Of a stretch of 64,000 nucleotides of DNA, positions 41,987-51,649 are shown piece after piece. Location of the stretch: the NCBI RefSeq assembly GCF_002900365.1, contig NZ_CP025979.1:806001-870000 (forward strand), written 5' to 3'. A program made the translations under genes and the position numbers. Origin of the DNA: Escherichia marmotae (GTDB lineage Bacteria > Pseudomonadota > Gammaproteobacteria > Enterobacterales > Enterobacteriaceae). The notes beneath the pieces are model-generated. The model had not been told where the DNA came from, did not search any database, and saw only the letters and a program-made list of their open reading frames with translations. The first letter of the stretch is position 1; the number at the start of each line of letters is the position of its first letter.

Positions 41987-42373
41987 ATGTTTCTGAAACA
42001 GGACACGTTTAATTATGAAAAACAGTCCGTGGTGCTCAGTGAGCTGTCCGGGCTGCAGAGAATTGAATATCTGACGTTTGTTCAGCAGCGAACGGCAAAG
42101 TTTGATGCCGGGGAGGGAGAACTGCCGGAGGCTGAACGACAGATTGCTTTTCTGCGGATGGGGATGGATATCAATGCCTGGCTGGTTTCCCGCTCACTGT
42201 GGAATGCGGAACAGTCTCAGGATGTTGAGACGCTTTACGCATCCGTTATTACAACATGGTCGTATGATGCCCTGGGTGCGGGGGCGGAGATGGTTCTGTC
42301 GCTGAGCGGTATGGGGGCCATTGATAATGCCGGGGATTTGGAGCATGAGGTGCTGACGCCGGAAAAGTCCTGA
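41987..42373 (+). CDS. Tail assembly chaperone G
   Basis: A 128-residue gpG-type chaperone that coats the tape measure during tail assembly. Begins MFLKQDTFNYEKQSVVLSEL, matching lambda MFLKTESFEH in layout. The tandem ATG at 41984 is an alternative start; GGTGGAG suits 41987 better. A -1 frameshift near its end should produce the G-T fusion. Confidence 0.85.
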   Translation: MFLKQDTFNYEKQSVVLSELSGLQRIEYLTFVQQRTAKFDAGEGELPEAERQIAFLRMGMDINAWLVSRSLWNAEQSQDVETLYASVITTWSYDALGAGAEMVLSLSGMGAIDNAGDLEHEVLTPEKS

Positions 42374-42381
42374 CGCGGGAA

Positions 42382-42711
42382 ATGCAGTTTGTCATGCGGC
42401 TTGCCCGGGAGTTCCGGCGGGCAGACTGGCGGCGGATGCTGTCGGAAATGTCGGCCACTGAGCTTGGTGAGTGGGGCGATTATTTCCGGATGCAGAGCTT
42501 CAGTGATGTGTGGATGGATGCGCAGTTTGCCTCGCTGAAGGCATTGATCGTGAGAATGGTGTCCGGCAGCAGTGATGCTGCGGTGGCTGATTTCAGCCTT
42601 TTACCGGAAGAGAACGGGATACCGGAGCGAACGGACGAAGAACTGATGCATCTTGGGGAAGGTATTTCCGGAGGTGTGCGTTATGGACCAGATAGCCAAC
42701 CTGGTCATTGA
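42382..42711 (+). CDS. Tail assembly protein T (C-terminal part of G-T fusion)
   Basis: The T frame (MQFVMRLAREFRRADWRRML...) is -1 relative to G and open upstream across the G stop. In lambda, T is made only as a G-T fusion through -1 slippage at GGGAAAG. Here the overlap has G-GAA-AAG at 42361-42367 just before the G stop, a related but not canonical heptamer. T recruits V to the tape measure. The internal ATG has no good ribosome-binding site, which supports production by frameshifting. The 3' end overlaps H by 29 bp. Confidence 0.8.
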   Translation: MQFVMRLAREFRRADWRRMLSEMSATELGEWGDYFRMQSFSDVWMDAQFASLKALIVRMVSGSSDAAVADFSLLPEENGIPERTDEELMHLGEGISGGVRYGPDSQPGH

Positions 42712-45700
42712 TTTGGGGATTGATGCGGCAGAGTTTAAAAATGAAATTCCCCGTATCAAAAACCTTCTGAATGGTGCAGCCAGCGATGCAGAACGGTCTT
42801 CTGCCCGTATGCAGCGTTTTATGGAGCGTCAGACTCAGGCCGCCCGGCAGACAACGCAGGCGGCGTCTTCGGCTGCAACAGCCGCATCCGTCCATGCGCA
42901 GACGGTGGAGAAGAACGCACAGGCTCATGAACGCATGGCCCGCGAGGTGGAGAAAACCCGCCAGCGTATGGAGGCACTGAGCCAGAAAATGCGCGAGGAA
43001 CAGGCGCAGGCCATGGCTCTGGCGGAGGCTCAGGATAAAGCAGCTGCTGCGTTTTATCGTCAGATTGACAGTGTGAAACAGGCCAGTGCGGGGCTGCAGG
43101 AATTACAGCGTATTCAGCAGCAGATCCGACAGGCCAGAAACAGTGGCGGGATTGGTCAGCAGGATTATCTGGCGCTGATTTCTGAGGTTACGGCGAAAAC
43201 CCGTGTTCTTACGCAGGCTGAGGAAGAGGCTACCCGACAGAAAGTGGCGTTTATCCGTCAGCTTAAAGAGCAGGCAACCCGCCAGAATCTTTCTTCTTCT
43301 GAGTTGCTTCGTGCTAAGGCTGCCCAGCTGGGGGTAAGCAGTGCTGCAGAAGTGTATATCCGCAAAATGGAGCAGGCAGGAAAAGCCACGCATTCGCTGG
43401 GTCTGAAAAGTGCAGCGGCCCGCCAGGAGATAGGCGTTCTGATAGGTGAACTGGCCCGCGGCAATTTAGGGGCGCTGAGGGGATCCGGGATAACGCTGGC
43501 TAACCGTGCCGGATGGATAGACACTCTGATGTCACCGAAAGGCATGATGCTTGGCGGGGTTATTGGCGGTATTGCCGCGTCCGTCTATGGTCTGGGTAAA
43601 GCCTGGTATGACGGTCAGAAGGAGGGGGAAGAATTTAACCGCCAGTTGTCGCTGACGGGGCATTATGCCGGAGTCACTGCCGGGCAGCTGTGGACGCTCA
43701 GTCGTGCTATTTCCGGGAATGGTATCACGCAACATGCTGCAGCCGGTGCGCTGGCTCAGGTGGTGGGGAGTGGTGCATTTCGTGGAAACGATATCGGTAT
43801 GGTGGCGAGAGCTGCCGCACAGATGGAGCGATCGGTTGGCCAGTCGGTCAGCGATACCATAAATCAGTTTAAGCGGCTGAAGGATGATCCTGTAAATGCC
43901 GCGAAGGCTCTGGACAATGAGCTGCATTTTCTTACTGCCACTCAGCTTGAGCAGATACGTGTCCTTGGGGATCAGGGACGGTCCAGTGATGCTGCACGGA
44001 TAGCCATGTCTGCACTGGCAGAGGAAACCGGTCGGCGTACTGCGGATATTGATAATAACCTCAATGCGCTTGGCAGTACGCTGAAGTATCTGTCTGATTT
44101 GTGGAGTCGTTTCTGGGATGCGGCCATGAATATTGGTCGTGAAGACTCGCTGGATGAACAGATTGCCGCTTTACAGGAGAAAGTGTCGCGGGCGAAAAGA
44201 CTCCCCTGGACGGCATCATCTTCTCAGGTTGAATACGATCAGCAGCGTCTTAACGATCTTCAGGAGAAAAAACGCCAGAAGGATTTGCAGGATGCAAAAG
44301 AGCAGGCAGAGCGGAATTATCAGGAGCAACAGAAACGACGTAATGCTGAAAATGCTGCACTGAACCGGATGAATGAAACGGAAGCAGCACGACATCAGCG
44401 TGAAATTGCGCGTATTAATTCCATGCAGTACGCCGATCAGGCTGTCAGGGATGCAGCGATACAACGTGAAAATGAACGTTACGAGAAAGCCCTGGCATCC
44501 GGTAAGAAAAAAACACGCGAAACCCGTAATGATGAGGCCACCCGGTTATTGCTGCAGTACAGTCAGCAACAGGCACAGGTGGAAGGACAGATTGCTGCTG
44601 CAAGACAGTCAGCAGGCATTGCCACTGAAAAGATGACAGAAGCGCATAAACAGCTTCTGGCTCTGCAGCAGCGCATCAGCGATCTGGACGGGAAAAAACT
44701 GACGGCAGATGAAAAGAGTGTGCTGGCCCGTAAAGATGAACTGATTCAGGCACTGACGCTGCTGGATGTAAAACAGCAGGAGCTTCAGAAACAGACGGCA
44801 CTCAACGATCTGAAGAAAAAAACAATTCAGCTGACCAGTCAACTGGCTGAAGAAGAGCGCGCTCAGCGTCAGCAACATGACCTGGATATCGCCACGGTGG
44901 GTATGGGTGATCAGCAGCGGCAGCGATATCAGGTACAACTGAGTCTTCGCCAGAAATACCAGCAACAGCTGGAGCAGTTGAGGCGGGATAGTGAGCAGAA
45001 AGGGACATATAACACGGATGACTACAGAAAGGCCGAGCAGGCGCTGACGGAGAGCCTGAACCGACAACTGAATGAGAATCGCCGTTACTGGCAACAGCTT
45101 GAAGTTGTGCAGGGTAACTGGAAAAACGGAGTCCTGCGTGCATTTCAGGATTTTACCGTGGATGCAGACAATACGGCAGGAACAGCAGAACAGGTGTTCT
45201 CGTCAGCCTTCAGCAACATGGGAAATGGCCTGGCAACTTTTGTCACTACCGGCAAACTCAACTTCAAATCCTTCACCTCTTCGGTGCTGTCAGATATGGC
45301 GAAAATCCTGGCGCAGGCAACCATGATGAAATCGATAAAAGGGATTGGCAGTGTACTGGGATTTGATCTCAGCAGCCTTTCCCTGAATGCCAATGGGGGG
45401 ATTTATCAGTCTGCTGATTTGAGTCGTTACAGTGGCACGGTGGTTAACCGTCCGACGTTTTTTGCTTTTGCAAAAGGCGCGGGTGTGATGGGGGAAGCTG
45501 GACCTGAAGCCATTCTGCCACTGCGTCGTGGTGCTGACGGTAAGCTGGGGGTTGTGGCGGATATTGGTGGTTCAGGTATGGCGATGTTTGCCCCGCAGTA
45601 CAACATCGAGATCAATAACGATGGCACGAACGGGCAGATAGGTCCGGCTGCCCTGAAGGTGGTTTATGACCTTGGGAAAAAAGCGGCAGCGGACTTTATG

Positions 45701-45748
45701 CAACAGCAGGCCCGTGATGGTGGTCGGTTAAGTGGAGCATATCGGTAA
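42683..45748 (+). CDS. Tail tape measure protein H
   Basis: A 1021-residue tape measure that sets tail length (lambda H has 853). Long coiled-coil stretches rich in Ala and Gln (residues 30-250 and 480-820), a hydrophobic region near residues 270-320 (IGGIAASVYGLGKAWYDG) that could enter the host membrane, and a C-terminal lambda_tail_H segment (FSNMGNGLATFVTTG..., ILAQATMMKSIKGI). Start ATG at 42683 with GGAGGTG upstream. By length the tail would be about a fifth longer than that of lambda. Intact. Confidence 0.92.
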   Translation: MDQIANLVIDLGIDAAEFKNEIPRIKNLLNGAASDAERSSARMQRFMERQTQAARQTTQAASSAATAASVHAQTVEKNAQAHERMAREVEKTRQRMEALSQKMREEQAQAMALAEAQDKAAAAFYRQIDSVKQASAGLQELQRIQQQIRQARNSGGIGQQDYLALISEVTAKTRVLTQAEEEATRQKVAFIRQLKEQATRQNLSSSELLRAKAAQLGVSSAAEVYIRKMEQAGKATHSLGLKSAAARQEIGVLIGELARGNLGALRGSGITLANRAGWIDTLMSPKGMMLGGVIGGIAASVYGLGKAWYDGQKEGEEFNRQLSLTGHYAGVTAGQLWTLSRAISGNGITQHAAAGALAQVVGSGAFRGNDIGMVARAAAQMERSVGQSVSDTINQFKRLKDDPVNAAKALDNELHFLTATQLEQIRVLGDQGRSSDAARIAMSALAEETGRRTADIDNNLNALGSTLKYLSDLWSRFWDAAMNIGREDSLDEQIAALQEKVSRAKRLPWTASSSQVEYDQQRLNDLQEKKRQKDLQDAKEQAERNYQEQQKRRNAENAALNRMNETEAARHQREIARINSMQYADQAVRDAAIQRENERYEKALASGKKKTRETRNDEATRLLLQYSQQQAQVEGQIAAARQSAGIATEKMTEAHKQLLALQQRISDLDGKKLTADEKSVLARKDELIQALTLLDVKQQELQKQTALNDLKKKTIQLTSQLAEEERAQRQQHDLDIATVGMGDQQRQRYQVQLSLRQKYQQQLEQLRRDSEQKGTYNTDDYRKAEQALTESLNRQLNENRRYWQQLEVVQGNWKNGVLRAFQDFTVDADNTAGTAEQVFSSAFSNMGNGLATFVTTGKLNFKSFTSSVLSDMAKILAQATMMKSIKGIGSVLGFDLSSLSLNANGGIYQSADLSRYSGTVVNRPTFFAFAKGAGVMGEAGPEAILPLRRGADGKLGVVADIGGSGMAMFAPQYNIEINNDGTNGQIGPAALKVVYDLGKKAAADFMQQQARDGGRLSGAYR

Positions 45749-46077
45749 TGGAGACGTTTCACTGGAAAGTGCGCCCGGATATGAATGTGGTATCAGAGCC
45801 GAAAGTGGTGACAGTGAAGCTGGGCGATGGTTATGAACAGCGTCGTGCGGCGGGACTGAATAACCAGTTGTCGACTTACAGCGTGACGATACGTGTTCGT
45901 AAATGTGAACACCCATCTTTAAAAGCCTTTCTGGAACGGCACGGTGGCGTCCGCGCATTTCAGTGGACGCCACCTTATGACTGGAAGCCGATCAGGGTGG
46001 TTTGTCGTAAATGGTCGGCAAGCGTGGGGGCGTTGTGGGTAACCATAACGGCAGATTTTGAACAGGTCGTGGCATAG
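45748..46077 (+). CDS. Minor tail protein M
   Basis: A 109-residue gpM-family tail tip protein (METFHWKVRPDMNVVSEPKV, LGDGYEQRRAAGLNNQL, FLERHGGVRAFQWTPP), full length. The start overlaps the H stop by one base (TAATG). Confidence 0.93.
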   Translation: METFHWKVRPDMNVVSEPKVVTVKLGDGYEQRRAAGLNNQLSTYSVTIRVRKCEHPSLKAFLERHGGVRAFQWTPPYDWKPIRVVCRKWSASVGALWVTITADFEQVVA

Positions 46078-46086
46078 GAGTCTCTG

Positions 46087-46785
46087 ATGCAGGATATTCC
46101 ACAGGAAACACATCATGAGACGACACGCCTCACTCAGTCAGCCCAGGTGGTGCTCTGGGAAATCGATCTGACAGTGGTCGGTGGAGAACGTTATTTTTTC
46201 TGTAATGAGCAGAACGAAAAAGGTGAGCCGGTCACCTGGCAGGGGCGACAGTATCAGGCGTATCCCATTCAGGGGACGGGATTTGAACTGAACGGCAAGG
46301 GCAGTGCTGCCCGTCCGACACTGACGGTTTCTAACCTGCACGGCATGGTCACCGGGATGGCGGAAGACCTGCAGAGTCTGGTCGGCGGAACGGTGGTCCG
46401 GCGTAAGGTTTACGCCCGTTTTCTGGATGCGGTGAACTTCGTCAACGGAAACAGTGACGCCGATCCGGAGCAGGAGGTGATCAGCCGCTGGCGCATTGAG
46501 CAGTGCAGCGAACTGAGCGCGGTGAGTGCCTCCTTTGTACTGTCCACGCCGACGGAAACGGATGGCGCTGTTTTTCCGGGACGTATCATGCTGGCCAACA
46601 CCTGCACCTGGACCTATCGCGGTGACGAGTGCGGTTATAGCGGTCCGGCTGTCGCGGATGAATATGACCAGCCAACGTCCGATATCACGAAGGATAAATG
46701 CAGCAAATGCCTGAGCGGTTGTAAGTTCCGCAATAACGTCGGCAACTTTGGCGGCTTCCTTTCCATTAACAAACTTTCGCAGTAA
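46087..46785 (+). CDS. Minor tail protein L
   Basis: A 232-residue gpL of the tail tip. The C-terminal part holds four conserved cysteines (NTCTWTYRGDECGY and KCSKCLSGCKFRNN), which in lambda L bind an iron-sulfur cluster. Ends 5 bp before K. Full length and in canonical order. Confidence 0.93.
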   Translation: MQDIPQETHHETTRLTQSAQVVLWEIDLTVVGGERYFFCNEQNEKGEPVTWQGRQYQAYPIQGTGFELNGKGSAARPTLTVSNLHGMVTGMAEDLQSLVGGTVVRRKVYARFLDAVNFVNGNSDADPEQEVISRWRIEQCSELSAVSASFVLSTPTETDGAVFPGRIMLANTCTWTYRGDECGYSGPAVADEYDQPTSDITKDKCSKCLSGCKFRNNVGNFGGFLSINKLSQ

Positions 46786-46790
46786 ATCCC

Positions 46791-47534
46791 ATGACACAGA
46801 CAGAATCAGAGATTCTGGCGCACGCCCGGCGATGTGCGCCAGCGGAGTCGTGCGGCTTCGTGGTAAGCACGCCGGAGGGGGAAAGATATTTCCCCTGCGT
46901 GAATATCTCCGGTGAGCCGGAGGCGTATTTCCGTATGTCGCCGGAAGACTGGCTGCAGGCAGAAATGCAGGGTGAGATTGTGGCGCTGGTCCACAGCCAC
47001 CCCGGTGGTCTGCCCTGGCTGAGTGAGGCCGACCGGCGGCTGCAGGTGCAGAGTGATTTGCCGTGGTGGCTGGTCTGCCGGGGGGCGATTCACAAGTTCC
47101 GCTGTGTGCCACATCTTTCCGGGCGGCGCTTTGAGCACGGGGTGACGGACTGTTACACGCTGTTCCGGGATGCTTACCATCTGGCGGGGATTGAGATGCC
47201 GGATTTTCATCGCGAGGATGACTGGTGGCGTAACGGTCAGAATCTCTATCTGGATAATCTGGAGGCCACAGGGCTGTATCAGGTGCCGTTGTCAGCGGCG
47301 CAGCCGGGCGATGTGCTGCTGTGCTGTTTTGGTTCATCGGTGCCGAATCATGCCGCCATTTACTGTGGTGACAGCGAGCTGCTGCACCATATTCCTGAAC
47401 AACTGAGCAAACGAGAGAGGTACACCGACAAATGGCAGCGACGCACACACTCCCTCTGGCGTCACCGGGCATGGCACGCATCTGCCTTTACGGGGATTTA
47501 CAACGATTTGGCCGCCGCATCGACCTTCGAGTGA
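46791..47534 (+). CDS. Tail assembly protein K, JAMM protease plus NlpC/P60
   Basis: A 247-residue two-domain hydrolase of the tail tip. The N-terminal JAB/MPN domain has the metal site: Glu in AESCGF, then HSHPGG with the following Ser and Asp (SEADRR) near residues 65-80. The C-terminal NlpC/P60 domain has the catalytic Cys in VTDCYTLFRDA and His in VPNHAAIY. It may process tail components or cut peptidoglycan during DNA entry. Overlaps the I gene by about 100 bp in another frame, as in lambda. Confidence 0.93.
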   Translation: MTQTESEILAHARRCAPAESCGFVVSTPEGERYFPCVNISGEPEAYFRMSPEDWLQAEMQGEIVALVHSHPGGLPWLSEADRRLQVQSDLPWWLVCRGAIHKFRCVPHLSGRRFEHGVTDCYTLFRDAYHLAGIEMPDFHREDDWWRNGQNLYLDNLEATGLYQVPLSAAQPGDVLLCCFGSSVPNHAAIYCGDSELLHHIPEQLSKRERYTDKWQRRTHSLWRHRAWHASAFTGIYNDLAAASTFE

Positions 47535-48079
47535 AAACGGGGTCCGAAGCCATCCGGGCGCTGGCCATGCAGAACCCGGCGTTTCGTCAGAAACTGAGCG
47601 ACGGCTGGTACCAGGTACGCATTGCCGGGCGTGATGCAGGTGAAACCGAATTGTCTGCCCGTCTTAATGAGCCGCTGGCAAATGGTGCCGTGATCCACAT
47701 CGTGCCGCGTCTGGCGGGAGCTAAAAGTGGCGGTGTGTTTCAGGTGGTGCTGGGGGCGGCGCTGATTGCGGTGGCATGGTGGAACCCTGTGGGCTGGCTG
47801 GGTGCCGCGGCTGTATCGGGCATGTATGCGGCAGGGGCCAGTATGATCCTGGGCGGAGTGGCGCAGATGCTGGCACCGAAAGCCAGGACGCCCACGGCAG
47901 CAAGTACAGATAACGGCAAACAGAACACCTATTTCTCGTCACTGGATAACATGGTTGCCCAGGGCAATGTTCTGCCCGTTCTGTACGGTGAAATGCGCGT
48001 GGGGTCGCGGGTGGTCTCTCAGGAGATCAGCACGGCAGACGAAGGGGATGGTGGTCAGGTTGTGGTGATTGGTCGCTGA
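47432..48079 (+). CDS. Tail assembly protein I
   Basis: A 215-residue gpI homologue (MAATHTLPLASPGMARICLY, then a ubiquitin-like fold, a Gly/Ala-rich hydrophobic middle at residues 100-140, and the conserved end NTYFSSLDNMVAQGNVLPVL). Required for tail tip assembly. Close to lambda I at both ends, divergent in the hydrophobic middle. Starts inside K. Confidence 0.92.
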   Translation: MAATHTLPLASPGMARICLYGDLQRFGRRIDLRVKTGSEAIRALAMQNPAFRQKLSDGWYQVRIAGRDAGETELSARLNEPLANGAVIHIVPRLAGAKSGGVFQVVLGAALIAVAWWNPVGWLGAAAVSGMYAAGASMILGGVAQMLAPKARTPTAASTDNGKQNTYFSSLDNMVAQGNVLPVLYGEMRVGSRVVSQEISTADEGDGGQVVVIGR

Positions 48080-48097
48080 TGCAAAACATTTTATGTG

Positions 48098-48118
48098 AAA
48101 CCGCCTGCGGGCGGTTTT
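48098..48118 (+). terminator. hairpin between I and J
   Basis: AAACCGCC-TGC-GGGCGGTTTT with a short T tail, at the site of a similar hairpin in lambda. Confidence 0.65.
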
Positions 48119-48139
48119 GTCGTTTATGGAGCGTGACGA

Positions 48140-51100
48140 ATGGGTAAAGGCAGCAGTAAGGGGCATACCCCGCGCGAAGCGAAGGACAACCTGAAATCCA
48201 CGCAGTTGCTGAGTGTGATTGATGCCATCAGTGAAGGGCCGGTTGAAGGTCCGGTGGATGGATTAAAAAGCGTGCTGCTGAACAGTACGCCGGTGCTGGA
48301 CAGTGAGGGGAATACCAACATCGTCGGTGTCACGGTGGTGTTCCGGGCTGGTGAGCAGGAGCAGACTCCGCCGGAGGGATTTGAATCCTCCGGCTCCGAG
48401 ACGGTGCTGGGTACGGAAGTGAAATACGACACGCCGATCACCCGCACCATCACGTCGGCAAACATCGACCGACTGCGCTTTACCTTCGGTGTGCAGGCAC
48501 TGGTGGAAACCACCTCAAAGGGGGACCGGAATCCGTCGGAAGTTCGCCTGCTGGTTCAGATACAGCGTAATGGTGGCTGGGTGACGGAAAAAGACATCAC
48601 CATTAAGGGCAAAACCACCTCGCAGTATCTGGCCTCGGTGGTGGTGGATAACCTGCCGCCGCGCCCGTTTAATATCCGGATGCGCAGAATGACGCCGGAC
48701 AGCACCACAGACCAGCTGCAGAACAAAACGCTCTGGTCGTCATACACCGAAATCATCGATGTGAAACAGTGCTACCCGAACACGGCACTGGTCGGCGTGC
48801 AGGTGGATTCGGAGCAGTTCGGCAGCCAGCAGGTGAGCCGTAATTATCATCTTCGCGGGCGCATTCTGCAGGTGCCGTCGAATTATAACCCGCAGACGCG
48901 GCAATACAGCGGTATCTGGGACGGAACGTTAAAACCGGCATACAGCAACAACATGGCCTGGTGTCTGTGGGATATGCTGACCCACCCGCGCTACGGCATG
49001 GGGAAACGTCTTGGTGCGGCAGATGTGGATAAATGGGCGCTGTATGTCATCGGCCAGAATTGCGACCAGTCGGTGCCGGACGGCTTTGGCGGCACGGAGC
49101 CGCGCATCGCCTGTAATGCGTACCTGACCACACAGCGCAAGGCCTGGGATGTGCTCAGTGATTTCTGCTCGGCGATGCGCTGTATGCCGGTATGGAACGG
49201 GCAGACGCTGACGTTCGTGCAGGACCGACCGTCGGATAAGGTGTGGACCTATAACCGCAGTAATGTGGTGATGCCGGATGATGGCGCGCCGTTCCGCTAC
49301 AGCTTCAGCGCCCTGAAGGACCGCCATAATGCCGTTGAGGTGAACTGGATTGACCCGGATAACGGCCAGGAGACGGCGACAGAGCTTGTGGAGGACACGC
49401 AGGCCATTGCCCGTTACGGTCGTAACGTCACGAAGATGGATGCCTTTGGCTGTACCAGCCGGGGGCAGGCACACCGCGCCGGGCTGTGGCTGATTAAAAC
49501 AGAACTGCTGGAAACGCAGACCGTGGATTTCAGCGTCGGCGCAGAAGGGCTTCGCCATGTACCGGGCGATGTTATTGAAATCTGTGATGATGACTATGCC
49601 GGTATCAGCACCGGTGGTCGTGTGCTGGCAGTGAACAGCCAGACCCGGACGCTGACGCTCGACCGTGAAATCACGCTGCCATCCTCCGGTACCACGCTGA
49701 TAAGCCTGGTTGACGGAAGTGGCAATCCGGTCAGCGTGGAGGTTCAGTCCGTCACCGACGGCGTGAAGGTAAAAGTGAGCCGTGTTCCTGACGGTGTTGC
49801 TGAATACAGCGTATGGGGGCTGAAGCTGCCGACGCTGCGCCAGCGACTGTTCCGCTGCGTGAGTATCCGTGAGAACGATGACGGCACGTATGCCATCACC
49901 GCCGTGCAGCATGTGCCGGAAAAAGAGGCCATCGTGGATAACGGGGCGCACTTTGACGGCGAACAGAGTGGCACGGTGAACGGTGTCACGCCGCCAGCGG
50001 TGCAGCACCTGACCGCCGAAGTCACTGCAGACAGCGGGGAATATCAGGTGCTGGCGCGCTGGGACACACCGAAGGTGGTGAAGGGCGTGAGCTTCCTGCT
50101 CCGTCTGACCGTAACAGCGGACGACGGCAGTGAGCGGCTGGTCAGCACGGCCCGGACGACGGAAACCACATACCGCTTCACGCAACTGGCGCTGGGGAAC
50201 TACAGGCTGACAGTCCGGGCGGTAAATGCGTGGGGGCAGCAGGGCGATCCGGCGTCGGTATCGTTCCTGATTGCCGCACCGGCAGCACCGTCGAGGATTG
50301 AGCTGACGCCGGGCTATTTTCAGATAACCGCCACGCCGCATCTTGCCGTTTATGACCCGACGGTACAGTTTGAGTTCTGGTTCTCGGAAAAGCGGATTAC
50401 CGATATCAGGCAGGTTGAAACCACAGCCCGCTATCTTGGTACGGCGCTGTACTGGATAGCCGCCAGTATCAATATCAAACCGGGCCATGATTATTACTTT
50501 TATATCCGCAGTGTGAACACCGTTGGCAAATCGGCATTCGTGGAGGCCGTCGGTCGGGCGAGCGATGATGCGGAAGGTTACCTGGATTTTTTCAAAGGCA
50601 AGATAACCGAATCCCATCTCGGCAAGGAGCTGCTGGAAAAAGTCGAGCTGACGGAGGATAACGCCAGCAGACTGGAGGAGTTTTCGAAAGAGTGGAAGGA
50701 CGCCAACGATAAGTGGAATGCCATGTGGGCTGTCAAAATTGAGCAGACCAAAGACGGCAAACATTATGTCGCGGGTATTGGCCTCAGCATGGAGGACACG
50801 GAGGAAGGCAAACTGAGTCAGTTTCTGGTTGCCGCTAACCGTATCGCATTTATTGACCCGGCAAACGGGAATGAAACGCCGATGTTTGTGGCGCAGGGCA
50901 ATCAGATATTCATGAACGACGTGTTCCTGAAGCGCCTGACGGCCCCCACCATTACCAGTGGTGGCAGTCCTCCGGTATTTTCCCTGACATCAGACGGAAA
51001 GCTGACCGCTAAAAATGCGGATATCAGTGGCAGTGTGAATGCGAACGCCGGGACGCTCAACAATGTCACGGTAAATGAAAACTGTACGATTAAGGGCATG

Positions 51101-51553
51101 CTGGAGGCGACTCAGGTCAGAGGTGACTTCGTTAAAGCTGTATCCAAATCATTTCCGAAACAGGCTGGTACGTGGGGTAACACGGAAACACCAAACGGGA
51201 CGGTTACAGTCACCATCAGCGATGATCATAACTTTGACCGTCAAATCATTATTCCGCCCATTATCTTTAACGGAATAGCGTATAGCGATCCGGGAAGTGG
51301 TAATAACCCGGGAGGTACAAGATACACGGGTTATGGTTTTGAAGTTCGCAAAAACGGTGTATTAATCGCATCCAGAGAAACTAAAGGGGCCATTCCCGGT
51401 AGCTACAGTGCGGTTATTGATATGCCGAGTGGCAGGGGAAGCGTCACTCTGGAGTTTAAGGTTTTCCATAAAGGCAATCAGTGGGCAGGTAATATCACCG
51501 ACTGTACGGTGATTGTGACCAAAAAAGCCGCTTCCTGCATCAGTATTCGTTGA
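48140..51553 (+). CDS. Host specificity protein J, central tail fibre
   Basis: A 1137-residue receptor-binding tip protein (lambda J has 1132). The first 800 residues follow lambda J closely (MGKGSSKGHTPREAKDNLKS..., the phage-tail_3 domain, fibronectin-like repeats near 610-800). The coiled-coil part is near 840-900. The last 150 residues (GDFVKAVSKSFPKQAGTWGN onward) differ from lambda and should define the receptor. The final gene of the preserved late operon: lom, side-fibre (stf) and tfa genes that normally follow are absent. Confidence 0.94.
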   Translation: MGKGSSKGHTPREAKDNLKSTQLLSVIDAISEGPVEGPVDGLKSVLLNSTPVLDSEGNTNIVGVTVVFRAGEQEQTPPEGFESSGSETVLGTEVKYDTPITRTITSANIDRLRFTFGVQALVETTSKGDRNPSEVRLLVQIQRNGGWVTEKDITIKGKTTSQYLASVVVDNLPPRPFNIRMRRMTPDSTTDQLQNKTLWSSYTEIIDVKQCYPNTALVGVQVDSEQFGSQQVSRNYHLRGRILQVPSNYNPQTRQYSGIWDGTLKPAYSNNMAWCLWDMLTHPRYGMGKRLGAADVDKWALYVIGQNCDQSVPDGFGGTEPRIACNAYLTTQRKAWDVLSDFCSAMRCMPVWNGQTLTFVQDRPSDKVWTYNRSNVVMPDDGAPFRYSFSALKDRHNAVEVNWIDPDNGQETATELVEDTQAIARYGRNVTKMDAFGCTSRGQAHRAGLWLIKTELLETQTVDFSVGAEGLRHVPGDVIEICDDDYAGISTGGRVLAVNSQTRTLTLDREITLPSSGTTLISLVDGSGNPVSVEVQSVTDGVKVKVSRVPDGVAEYSVWGLKLPTLRQRLFRCVSIRENDDGTYAITAVQHVPEKEAIVDNGAHFDGEQSGTVNGVTPPAVQHLTAEVTADSGEYQVLARWDTPKVVKGVSFLLRLTVTADDGSERLVSTARTTETTYRFTQLALGNYRLTVRAVNAWGQQGDPASVSFLIAAPAAPSRIELTPGYFQITATPHLAVYDPTVQFEFWFSEKRITDIRQVETTARYLGTALYWIAASINIKPGHDYYFYIRSVNTVGKSAFVEAVGRASDDAEGYLDFFKGKITESHLGKELLEKVELTEDNASRLEEFSKEWKDANDKWNAMWAVKIEQTKDGKHYVAGIGLSMEDTEEGKLSQFLVAANRIAFIDPANGNETPMFVAQGNQIFMNDVFLKRLTAPTITSGGSPPVFSLTSDGKLTAKNADISGSVNANAGTLNNVTVNENCTIKGMLEATQVRGDFVKAVSKSFPKQAGTWGNTETPNGTVTVTISDDHNFDRQIIIPPIIFNGIAYSDPGSGNNPGGTRYTGYGFEVRKNGVLIASRETKGAIPGSYSAVIDMPSGRGSVTLEFKVFHKGNQWAGNITDCTVIVTKKAASCISIR

Positions 51554-51590
51554 AATTGTTATAACCCATATAAGGGCACCAGAAATGGTG

Positions 51591-51649
51591 TAATGCCGAT
51601 CAGTTAAGGATCAGTTGACCGATCCAGTGGCTGTGTAAGAATCCGGAAA
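51591..51649 (+). mobile_element. IS4 left-end stub
   Basis: 59 bp beginning TAATGCCGATCAGTTAAGGA, identical to the reverse complement of the right end of the complete IS4 at 21368-21426, ending at ATCCGGAAA where the IS1414 begins. The rest of this IS4 is missing. Confidence 0.92.

Noticed and set aside
46138..47481. A 447-codon minus-strand frame across L and K
   Set aside because: Shadow of two well-supported tail genes; biased composition (Pro, Ala, Arg, His) typical of antisense frames in GC-rich codon usage.
48929..50764. A 611-codon open frame on the minus strand opposite gene J
   Set aside because: Antisense shadow of J, which has lambda J sequence and order; the antisense product is Arg/His-rich without a recognisable domain or ribosome-binding site.
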